Of a DNA stretch of 5,749 nucleotides, positions 1-5,749 are shown in pieces (within the stretch, counting starts at the first letter, position 1; each line of letters starts with the position of its first letter). The translations under genes were made by a program, and so were the position numbers. The notes under the pieces are model-generated. The model did no database searches and was not told the DNA's origin. It worked only from the letters and a program-made list of their open reading frames with translations. This DNA comes from an uncultured Sediminibacterium sp. (lineage in GTDB: Bacteria > Bacteroidota > Bacteroidia > Chitinophagales > Chitinophagaceae). The DNA is taken from assembly GCA_937907555.1 (NCBI GenBank), contig CALEST010000110.1, positions 1 through 5,749 of the forward strand, in the 5' to 3' direction.

Positions 1-258
1 ATTTCTGGAACGACCTATTCTATCCCAGTCACAGGTATCTTTTTTACGCGTGTCCTTACTGGTATCCACCAATAACCAGACAGATTTAATGTCAATTAAC
101 ACATTGTCAAAAACGCCCGGGGCATCCGTTAAATAAAGCGATACAGATTGAGAGCCAACAGGATTTTCAATGGATGCTGCCTTGTTGCAGGCAGACAAAG
201 ACACTACTAAAACGATGGCAAATGCAGCCATCCAGAAAAGGGGGTTTGTTTTTTTCAT
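1..258 (-). CDS. DUF4382-domain lipoprotein, N-terminal part (cut by window edge)
   Basis: The reverse strand is open from an ATG at 258 to the window edge, giving 86 codons with no stop, so the C-terminus lies outside. The protein starts MKKTNP and has a hydrophobic stretch at residues 7-22. A lipobox LSAC follows with the acylated cysteine at C24, which predicts a lipoprotein exported by Sec, lipid-modified and anchored in the inner or outer membrane. After a short linker, residues 38-64 read SVSLYLTDAPGVFDNV, followed by an IDIKSV strand. This LTDAPG...D.V.I.I pattern is typical of the start of the DUF4382 domain, a beta-rich extracytoplasmic domain of unknown function common in Bacteroidota lipoproteins. 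ATG 258 is chosen because it supplies the basic n-region; the next Met, M10, would remove it. The gap to the upstream gene is 198 bp, so it probably has its own promoter. The family call rests on one motif region, and the function is unknown. Confidence 0.82.
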   Translation of the reverse strand, partial: MKKTNPLFWMAAFAIVLVVSLSACNKAASIENPVGSQSVSLYLTDAPGVFDNVLIDIKSVWLLVDTSKDTRKKDTCDWDRIGRSRN

Positions 259-456
259 GGTTCAGGTTTTTAGTGTAGTGTTATACCATTTAAATAATTT
301 AGTTTTTGCAATATATAGCCAGGCCGCATTACGCAGCTGTTTAGCCATTCGCAAAAGTTTTGGAAAATATTCCTGCCAATAGTAGGAATACAAAATAGAT
401 GCCAGGTGCTTTTAGAATGTTGCCTGTTAAAGAAGAATTAACAAAAAAGATTTTTC
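259..456. other. AT-rich intergenic region upstream of the lipoprotein gene
   Basis: This 198-bp stretch lies between two leftward genes and has no convincing ORF of its own. It should hold the end of the transcript of the secreted-protein gene and the promoter of the lipoprotein gene. I found no clean Bacteroidetes promoter (TTTG, about 19 bp, TAnnTTTG) on the minus strand. The nearest -7-like match is TATATTG at 315-309, but the closest TTTG (355-352) is too far upstream. A 7-bp inverted repeat is at 368-390, listed separately. Confidence 0.5.
368..390 (-). terminator. Candidate weak terminator or inverted repeat
   Basis: TATTCCT at 368-374 and AGGAATA at 384-390 form a perfect 7-bp inverted repeat with a 9-nt loop. 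Read leftward, the stem is followed by TTTTCC, so it could act as a weak intrinsic terminator about 70 bp beyond the stop of the 457-1128 gene. The stem is AT-rich and the T-tract is short. It could equally be an operator upstream of the lipoprotein gene, or chance. Confidence 0.3.
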
Positions 457-1128
457 TTAGAGGGCGGCTATAATAGTACTGATATCCTGAACGCTAAGCT
501 GTTTGCGCTTTTTGGCAGCAGGTAAAATTTGAATGGCAGCTTCCGTATCGGATGTAAATAAATCGGCTACTGATTTTCCTTTTATAGAAACCAGTTCATT
601 GGATGTCATGCGCAACAAATAATTTTCTTTGAAGAGTTCAAACTTTTTTCCACCAGAAGACTTTCCGTAATCATAAGTATCTACTGCCCTCTTGTTAATC
701 ATTTGCAGGAGCTGATATTTGGTACTGGATTTTTTAACTTCATATAGTAGTGGATTATCCGGACTCAGTTTAATAATGGTAATAGAATCTGCTACACCCT
801 CTTCCTGAAAGAACAAAGTAATTTTCTGAATGGCGTCTACAAACTGAAATTCAGCATCCCCTTGTTTAAAATGAATATGTCCATTTACCAGATTTATAAT
901 CAAAGGCAAATTGGTAAACTTTTTTCCATTGAACATTTCCACATTGGCATTGCACCATTCATCCCTCCATAAGGGACTCCCTTTTACAGTACCCACATTG
1001 GCACTAATGGTCATTCCCTTTTCATCGTACACTTCTACAAAATGAGTTACCGGTTTGGCCATATACATATTCTGTCCAAACAAAAAAAAGTTGAATAGGG
1101 TAAATAGAGTGGTCAATGCAGTTTTCAT
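457..1128 (-). CDS. Secreted protein of unknown function (Chitinophagaceae-type)
   Basis: A 223-residue protein that I cannot assign to a named family. The N-terminus is a clear Sec signal peptide: K2, a hydrophobic core at residues 4-17 rich in Leu and Phe, and probable cleavage after G18 before Q19. The mature protein should therefore be periplasmic or exported. There is no lipobox and no further membrane segment. Residues 45-95 look beta-rich and follow a pattern I associate with uncharacterised Bacteroidota exported proteins: a VKGSPLW..EW entry, a strand ending in a FNGKKF turn, then NLPLIINL and HIHFKQGD. The C-terminal third is more basic (KKFELFKENY near 161-170, AAKKRKQ at 204-210) and ends in IIAAL. 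A single cysteine, C59, is in the mature part. It lies 57 bp downstream of clpB on the same strand with no strong terminator between, so read-through from clpB is possible. The ATG at 1128 is chosen because it gives the complete signal peptide. Real gene: confident. Function: unknown. Confidence 0.85.
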   Translation of the reverse strand: MKTALTTLFTLFNFFLFGQNMYMAKPVTHFVEVYDEKGMTISANVGTVKGSPLWRDEWCNANVEMFNGKKFTNLPLIINLVNGHIHFKQGDAEFQFVDAIQKITLFFQEEGVADSITIIKLSPDNPLLYEVKKSSTKYQLLQMINKRAVDTYDYGKSSGGKKFELFKENYLLRMTSNELVSIKGKSVADLFTSDTEAAIQILPAAKKRKQLSVQDISTIIAAL

Positions 1129-1185
1129 ACAATGCTTTCTCTAATGTACGCTATTCAACTTAATTTTCCGTGAACCGGACGGGGC

Positions 1186-3780
1186 TTATTCGTTTCTGAA
1201 TACCACTACTCCGTCGAATACATCAACCAGTACAGGCTGATTTTTATCTATATCACCGGAAAGGATTTTCTTACTCAAGGCGTTCACAATGAGTTTCTGA
1301 ATCAGTCGCTTCAAAGGTCTTGCCCCCAGCTGCGCGTCAAATCCATTGTCCATCAGGTATTCAATCAGGTAATCGCTGAATCGCAATTGAATATCATTTT
1401 CTGCAACCAGCTTCTTCAGGTTTTCCAGTTGAATGCTGATGATTCCCTTCAGTTGTTTTTTATTTAAAGGGCTGAACATAATAATTTCATCTACCCGGTT
1501 TAAAAACTCAGGCCTTATCGTTTGCTTCAGCAATTGCATTACTTCAGTTTTGGCTTTTTCTGCCGCATCTTCCAACCCTTTTTCTTCTACTCCTTCAAAA
1601 GCATCCTGAATTAAATGACTACCAATATTGCTGGTCATAATGATGATGGTATTTTTAAAATTTACCATCCGGCCTTTATTGTCGGTTAATCTTCCATCGT
1701 CGAGCACCTGCAACATAACGTTCCATACATCCGGATGCGCTTTTTCAATTTCATCCAGCAAAATCACACTGTAAGGTTTTCTACGTACCGCTTCGGTTAA
1801 CTGTCCGCCTTCATCATACCCCACATAACCGGGAGGCGCACCAATTAAACGGGAGACCGTATGTTTTTCCTGGTATTCACTCATGTCTATACGGGTCATC
1901 ATGGTTTCATCATCGAACAGGTATTCTGCCAATGCTTTGGCCAGTTCTGTTTTACCAACCCCGGTAGTACCCAGGAAGATAAAAGAACCGATTGGTTTTT
2001 TAGGATCCTGTAAACCAGCCCTGCTTCTTCGAATGGCATCAGAAACCGCCGCAATCGCTTCCTCCTGACCTACTACCCTGCTATGCAGTTCTTCTTCCAG
2101 GTGCAATAATTTTTCTCTTTCCCCCTGTAACATTTTAGCTACCGGAATACCAGTGGCTTTTGCAATGCTTTCTGCAATGTCTTCTGCATCCACTTCTTCT
2201 TTCAGTAATCTTTTTTCGGAAGTCTGCATCAACTGTTCGGTAACCGAAGCAATAATGGTTTCCTGCTCTTTTACTTTTCCGTATCTGATTTCCGCTACTT
2301 TACCATATTCTCCGTTACGCTCTGCCTGCTCAGCTTCCTGTTTCAGTTGTTCAATCCTGGCTTTGGCAGATTGTACTTTTTCTACCAGTTCCTTCTCCTG
2401 TGTCCACTTCGCTTTCAGCGTATCACGCTCTACAGCCAGGTTGCTGATATCAATATTGAGTTCTTTCAGTTTGTCTTCATCGTCTTCCCTTTTGATGGCT
2501 TCGCGTTCAATTTCCAGCTGACGAATCTGACGCTCCAACTTGTCCAGTTCTTCGGGCATGGAATTCATTTCCAGTCTCAACTTGGCCGCACTCTCATCAA
2601 TTAAGTCAATGGCTTTATCGGGCAAAAAACGATCGGTAACATAACGATTCGATAATTCTACTGCGGCAATAATGGCTTCGTCTTTAATACGCACATGGTG
2701 GTGCGTTTCATAACGATCCTTGAGTCCGCGCAATATAGAAATGGCGTCTTCAACCGTAGGCTCATCAATCATTACTTTCTGAAATCTTCTTTCCAGCGCC
2801 TTATCTTTTTCAAAATATTTCTGGTATTCATTTAAAGTGGTGGCACCAATGGCTCTGAGTTCACCACGTGCCAATGCAGGCTTTAATATATTGGCTGCAT
2901 CCATAGCCCCTTCGCCCCCACCTGCACCAACCAGGGTATGAATTTCATCGATGAATAAAATGATTTCTCCGTCACTGGAACTCACTTCTTTTACCACACC
3001 TTTTAGTCTCTCTTCAAATTCACCTTTATACTTGGCACCGGCAATCAGCTGCCCCATATCCAATCCGTAAATAATTTTACTCTTTAAATTTTCAGGAACG
3101 TCCCCGTTCACAATCCGCATGGCCAGCCCTTCTACAATGGCTGTTTTACCAACCCCCGGTTCACCCACTAAAATGGGATTGTTCTTGGAACGACGGGTAA
3201 GAATATGCAGCGTTCTTCTGATTTCTTCATCACGACCAATTACCGGATCCAGCTTGCCCTGCCTGGCCATATCGTTCAGATTCTTGGCATATTTATTCAG
3301 CATATTCAGCTGTGTTTCCTGTGCCTGTGAACGAATGGTATCTCCTTTTCTCAAATCTTTAATGGCAGTAATTAATCCCTTCTCGGTTAATCCTGCAGCT
3401 TTCAATAAGGCTCCGGTGGCATCACTCATTTGCACCAATGCAAGCAATAAATGTTCAGGCGTAACAAATTCATCTTTAAAGGAACTCATTACGGTTGTTG
3501 CTTTCAGCAAGGCATTACTGAAATCGCGTCCTGCACTCTGAGCAGGTTCACCTCCCTGTACCTTGGGCAACTTGTTCAGTTGCTCGGTTAGTTTGGTCTC
3601 CAGAAAAACGGGATTCACATTGTTCTTTTTCAACAAAAATTCAATGGCAGAATCCTTATCGTTTAACAATGCTTTCAGCAAGTGATCCGTTTCAATGGAT
3701 GGGTTATTATTGCTATAAGCAATCTGCTGAGCAGACTGTATGGCTTCCTGGGCTTTAATGGTATAATTGTTCAAATTCAT
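1186..3780 (-). CDS. clpB: ATP-dependent protein disaggregase ClpB (Hsp100)
   Basis: Full-length ClpB of 864 residues, close to the usual 850-870. It is a cytosolic hexameric AAA+ machine that threads proteins out of aggregates with DnaK/DnaJ/GrpE. Domains in order: Clp N-domain with two repeats (about 1-145), AAA-1 (about 160-405), coiled-coil middle domain (about 408-525) and AAA-2 (about 550-860). AAA-1 has Walker A GEPGVGKT at 206-213, pore-loop tyrosine Y251 in GAKYKGEFEERLK, Walker B ending D278-E279, sensor ATT at 313-315 and the arginine pair R331/R332. AAA-2 has Walker A GTTGVGKT at 604-611 (K610), pore loop GYVGYDEGG from 651 with Y652, Walker B LLDE at 674-677, sensor N718, arginine finger R756 and sensor-2 GARPLKR at 819-825. 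Both ATPase sites look intact. The middle domain identifies ClpB rather than ClpA, and there is no ClpP-binding loop of the IGF type. The gene starts 68 bp from the divergent hydrolase gene. No CIRCE element is visible. Confidence 0.99.
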   Translation of the reverse strand: MNLNNYTIKAQEAIQSAQQIAYSNNNPSIETDHLLKALLNDKDSAIEFLLKKNNVNPVFLETKLTEQLNKLPKVQGGEPAQSAGRDFSNALLKATTVMSSFKDEFVTPEHLLLALVQMSDATGALLKAAGLTEKGLITAIKDLRKGDTIRSQAQETQLNMLNKYAKNLNDMARQGKLDPVIGRDEEIRRTLHILTRRSKNNPILVGEPGVGKTAIVEGLAMRIVNGDVPENLKSKIIYGLDMGQLIAGAKYKGEFEERLKGVVKEVSSSDGEIILFIDEIHTLVGAGGGEGAMDAANILKPALARGELRAIGATTLNEYQKYFEKDKALERRFQKVMIDEPTVEDAISILRGLKDRYETHHHVRIKDEAIIAAVELSNRYVTDRFLPDKAIDLIDESAAKLRLEMNSMPEELDKLERQIRQLEIEREAIKREDDEDKLKELNIDISNLAVERDTLKAKWTQEKELVEKVQSAKARIEQLKQEAEQAERNGEYGKVAEIRYGKVKEQETIIASVTEQLMQTSEKRLLKEEVDAEDIAESIAKATGIPVAKMLQGEREKLLHLEEELHSRVVGQEEAIAAVSDAIRRSRAGLQDPKKPIGSFIFLGTTGVGKTELAKALAEYLFDDETMMTRIDMSEYQEKHTVSRLIGAPPGYVGYDEGGQLTEAVRRKPYSVILLDEIEKAHPDVWNVMLQVLDDGRLTDNKGRMVNFKNTIIIMTSNIGSHLIQDAFEGVEEKGLEDAAEKAKTEVMQLLKQTIRPEFLNRVDEIIMFSPLNKKQLKGIISIQLENLKKLVAENDIQLRFSDYLIEYLMDNGFDAQLGARPLKRLIQKLIVNALSKKILSGDIDKNQPVLVDVFDGVVVFRNE

Positions 3781-3848
3781 AGTAAAGTGGATTGATGTAA
3801 CTTTATACCATTCATCAAACGATAATCCAACTCAATAATTCGGAAAAT
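3781..3848. promoter_or_regulatory. Divergent promoter region, clpB / serine hydrolase
   Basis: This is the only non-coding DNA between the two divergent starts, so it should contain both promoters unless they extend into the coding ends. It contains an inverted repeat, TTGATG (3792-3797) and CATCAA (3813-3818), spaced by 15 nt. GGATT (3789-3793) and AATCC (3824-3828) flank it less regularly. On the clpB strand there is a TTTG at 3819-3816 but no acceptable TAnnTTTG at the expected distance, so the clpB promoter is not resolved. Neither gene has a Shine-Dalgarno sequence; both leaders are AT-rich, as is usual in Bacteroidota. Confidence 0.55.
3798..3805 (+). promoter_or_regulatory. Candidate -7 element of the serine hydrolase-queG unit
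   Basis: TAACTTTA matches five of the six fixed positions of the Bacteroidetes -7 consensus TAnnTTTG. Transcription would start near 3812, giving a leader of about 37 nt before the ATG at 3849. No good TTTG is seen at the -33 position, so this rests on the -7 match and its location, and is tentative. Confidence 0.33.
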
Positions 3849-4898
3849 ATGTCGCAAAAAAATGGAATATACTGCGCAATAGTCAGTCTGGGAGTGATTT
3901 TTCTGTTATTATTACAGCCTGTAAAAGCCCAATACAATTTTCAGGAACTGGAAAAAACCATTGAGCAATCCAAAAAAGAACTGGGCAAGGAATACAGCAT
4001 ACTGGTATATAAAGACGGTAAAATTGTCTTTAGTAAATCGGCCGGAGAATTCAATCCCAAAACACAGGCCCCCATTGCCAGTGCCAGCAAATGGCTAACT
4101 GCTGCTTTAATTATGGCCCTGGTAGACGATGGTAAAATTTCGCTCGACGACAAACTCAGCAAATATATTCCCGACATGAACAAATACAGCAAGGGCTTTA
4201 TCACCATCAGACATTGCCTTAGCCATTTAACCGGGATAGAATCTGAACCTATCAAACTAAGCGATATCATCAGAAGAAGCCGATACAGCAGCCTGGAAGA
4301 AGAAGTAACAGAGTTTGTAACTAAAAGAGAAATTGTTGCGAATCCGGGGCTGGAATTCCGTTACAGCAATGTGGGGTTGAACCTGGCAGGACGCTATATT
4401 GAACTTGCCTTAAGAAGAGGATTTGAACAAATCATGCAGGAAAAAATATTGCGTCCACTGCAGATGCGTGGCACCAATTTTTCCAGTTTAAACGCCATTA
4501 ATCCTTCGGGAGGGGCGCAATCCACTGCCAATGATTATATCAACTTCTGTTCAATGTTATTGAATAAGGGCATGTTTAATGGAAAGCGAATTTTATCGGA
4601 AACCTCCGTGCAATATTTATTGCAATCACATACTACTTCATCCATGATTAAATACGCGCCTAAAGTTGCAGAAGGATACAATTATGCGGCCGGATCCTGG
4701 GTAATACAAACAGATAGCAATGGTAATCCTTCAGTACTGGCTTCTCCCGGTTTATTTGGTACCTGGCCCATGATTGATTTGTGCAGAAATTATGCGGTGG
4801 TGTTTTTTGCCAAAGAGCTCATGAATGAAGACCGCAAAGAAGTGTACCTGAACCTGAAGAAAAAAATTGACGAACAAATCGCATCGAATTGTCAGTAA
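3849..4898 (+). CDS. Secreted serine hydrolase, beta-lactamase (class C) / PBP-like family
   Basis: A 349-residue protein of the serine beta-lactamase-like fold (Pfam Beta-lactamase, PF00144), a family that includes AmpC, DD-peptidases and esterases. A signal peptide spans about residues 1-27, with a hydrophobic core at 10-22 and probable cleavage at VKA|Q, so it acts in the periplasm or outside the cell. Visible active-site motifs are SxxK as S78-A-S-K81, where S78 would be the nucleophile and K81 the general base, and Y172-S-N174 as the second motif. Family landmarks are RHCLSHLTGI at 121-130, near the usual LLSHTSGL, and GTWPMID at 304-310. The third motif, normally HxG or KTG, appears to be S299-P-G301. 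Length fits a single-domain member with no extra C-terminal domain. The substrate cannot be told from sequence; a peptidase or esterase role is at least as likely as antibiotic resistance. The ATG at 3849 gives the complete signal peptide. The next gene begins 2 bp after the stop, which implies co-transcription. Confidence 0.93.
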   Translation: MSQKNGIYCAIVSLGVIFLLLLQPVKAQYNFQELEKTIEQSKKELGKEYSILVYKDGKIVFSKSAGEFNPKTQAPIASASKWLTAALIMALVDDGKISLDDKLSKYIPDMNKYSKGFITIRHCLSHLTGIESEPIKLSDIIRRSRYSSLEEEVTEFVTKREIVANPGLEFRYSNVGLNLAGRYIELALRRGFEQIMQEKILRPLQMRGTNFSSLNAINPSGGAQSTANDYINFCSMLLNKGMFNGKRILSETSVQYLLQSHTTSSMIKYAPKVAEGYNYAAGSWVIQTDSNGNPSVLASPGLFGTWPMIDLCRNYAVVFFAKELMNEDRKEVYLNLKKKIDEQIASNCQ

Positions 4899-4900
4899 TT

Positions 4901-5749
4901 ATGTTACCGACAGAACAATATACTCGTTACATTAAAGCACAAGCTGCAAGGCTGGGCTTTAGTTATTGCGGTATTGCCAGGGCAGAAAAATTAAATGAGG
5001 ATGCCAGAAGACTGGAGCAATGGTTAAATAAAAACCATCAGGGCAGCATGCAGTATATGGAGAATCATTTCGACAAAAGAATTGATCCAACCCTGTTGGT
5101 GCCTGGTGCTCAATCGGTCATTACATTATTGAAGAACTATTATCCCGAAACAAAGCAACAAAACAATAGTCCCAAAATTGCCAGATATGCCTGGGGCAAG
5201 GATTACCACGAAGTAATCAGGGCACAGCTAAAGGAATTGCTGTTCGAAATGAATCAGGAAATTGGAACCGTAACCGGAAGGGGCTTTGTAGATTCTGCAC
5301 CTGTGTTAGAAAGGGCCTGGGCCGTAAAATCCGGTTTGGGTTGGGTAGGAAAAAACGGCAATCTGATTAGCAAACAGAACGGGTCGTATTTTTTTATAGC
5401 CACTTTAATTGTAGATATCCCTTTACAATACGATGATCCCTTTGCAAAAGACTATTGTGGCACTTGCAAGCAATGCATTGATGCCTGCCCTACCAATGCC
5501 ATATTGCCCAACAAGGAAATCAATGGCAGCCAGTGCATCAGTTATTATACCATTGAATTAAAAGAAGCATTGAGCCAGGAAACAAACGTTAAAACAGAGA
5601 ACTGGTTATTTGGCTGCGATATTTGTCAGGAAGTATGTCCCTGGAATCGTTTCAGTAAACCGCATTCAGAGCCTGCATTCGAACCCATTCCGGCTATTCT
5701 GAATTTAAGTACGCAGGAGTGGGAAGAAATGTCCGAAGAAGTATTTAAG
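4901..5749 (+). CDS. queG: Epoxyqueuosine reductase QueG, C-terminus cut by window edge
   Basis: The frame is open from the ATG at 4901 to the last base, 283 codons without a stop; full-length family members are roughly 300-380 residues, so a modest C-terminal part is missing. QueG is a cytosolic cobalamin- and [4Fe-4S]-dependent enzyme that reduces epoxyqueuosine to queuosine in the wobble position of GUN-anticodon tRNAs, the last step of that pathway. Evidence: YAWGKDYH at 96-103, the GFVDSAPVLERAWA segment at 128-141 with D131 as the probable catalytic acid, and GLGWVGKN at 145-152. The ferredoxin-like part has C186-x2-C189-x2-C192-x3-C196-P, then C212, then C239-DI-C242-QEV-C246-PWN. These provide the eight cysteines expected for two [4Fe-4S] clusters. 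The start lies 2 bp after the serine hydrolase stop, in a different frame, and there is no upstream start that fits better, so translational coupling is likely. No twin-arginine or other signal peptide is present. Confidence 0.96.
   Translation, partial: MLPTEQYTRYIKAQAARLGFSYCGIARAEKLNEDARRLEQWLNKNHQGSMQYMENHFDKRIDPTLLVPGAQSVITLLKNYYPETKQQNNSPKIARYAWGKDYHEVIRAQLKELLFEMNQEIGTVTGRGFVDSAPVLERAWAVKSGLGWVGKNGNLISKQNGSYFFIATLIVDIPLQYDDPFAKDYCGTCKQCIDACPTNAILPNKEINGSQCISYYTIELKEALSQETNVKTENWLFGCDICQEVCPWNRFSKPHSEPAFEPIPAILNLSTQEWEEMSEEVFK

Noticed and set aside
170..382. Plus-strand 70-codon reading frame overlapping the start of the lipoprotein gene
   Set aside because: Its first part is antisense to the signal-peptide region of the lipoprotein, the rest is AT-rich intergenic DNA, and the product resembles nothing I recognise.
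426..442. GTTAA/TTAAC inverted repeat near the end of the secreted-protein gene as a terminator
   Set aside because: The stem is five AT-rich pairs, and on the minus strand the T-rich run comes before it rather than after it.
1141..1148. TACATTAG on the minus strand as a -7 promoter element for the secreted-protein gene
   Set aside because: It matches most of TAnnTTTG, but there is no -33 element at a proper distance and the leader would be only a few bases.
1167..1179. Small hairpin (TCCG, 5-nt loop, CGGA) just after the clpB stop as a terminator
   Set aside because: The stem has only four pairs and is followed on the minus strand by AAAATT rather than a T-run, so it does not support termination.
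1883..3541. Several plus-strand reading frames opposite clpB (1883-2068, 2153-2521, 2347-2604, 3119-3541)
   Set aside because: They lie opposite a highly conserved gene. Their Ser- and Cys-rich or low-complexity products are what antisense reading of its codons gives, and no independent start signals are seen.
3941..4270. Minus-strand 109-codon reading frame inside the serine hydrolase gene
   Set aside because: It is the antisense shadow of a well-supported gene, with a Leu/Ser-rich product and no recognisable domain.
3849..4898. Naming the serine hydrolase as an AmpC antibiotic-resistance gene
   Set aside because: The fold motifs fit a broad family of peptidases and esterases, and the third motif departs from that of true beta-lactamases, so a resistance claim is unsupported.

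Overview
The window looks like chromosomal DNA of a member of the Bacteroidota, most likely the Chitinophagaceae. The evidence is a moderately AT-rich composition, AT-rich leaders without Shine-Dalgarno sequences, a Bacteroidetes-style ClpB, a DUF4382 lipoprotein, and a small secreted protein of a type I associate with Chitinophagaceae. The genus cannot be fixed from this sequence. I saw no rRNA, tRNA, CRISPR array, insertion sequence, integrase, toxin-antitoxin pair or phage gene.

Layout: five protein genes in two divergent groups. The left group reads leftward (minus strand). From its 5' end it holds clpB (1186-3780), a secreted protein of unknown function (457-1128), and the 5' part of a DUF4382 lipoprotein gene (1-258) cut by the window edge. 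The right group reads rightward (plus strand). It holds a secreted or periplasmic serine hydrolase of the beta-lactamase/penicillin-binding fold (3849-4898) and, 2 bp later, queG (4901 to the window end), whose C-terminus is missing. A 68-bp intergenic segment (3781-3848) must carry the divergent promoters. It contains a TTGATG-N15-CATCAA inverted repeat around a candidate -7 element.

How the genes relate: ClpB is the cytosolic protein disaggregase that works with DnaK/DnaJ/GrpE. QueG performs the last step of queuosine tRNA modification. The serine hydrolase probably acts on peptidoglycan peptides or small esters/amides outside the cytoplasm. These are mostly housekeeping functions with no evident shared pathway. 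The tight spacing of the hydrolase and queG suggests co-transcription rather than common biochemistry.

I do not find a new biological system here. The points worth a second look are modest: the unassigned secreted protein behind clpB, the replacement of the usual third active-site motif in the serine hydrolase, the inverted repeat between the divergent genes, and a possible internal start in clpB.
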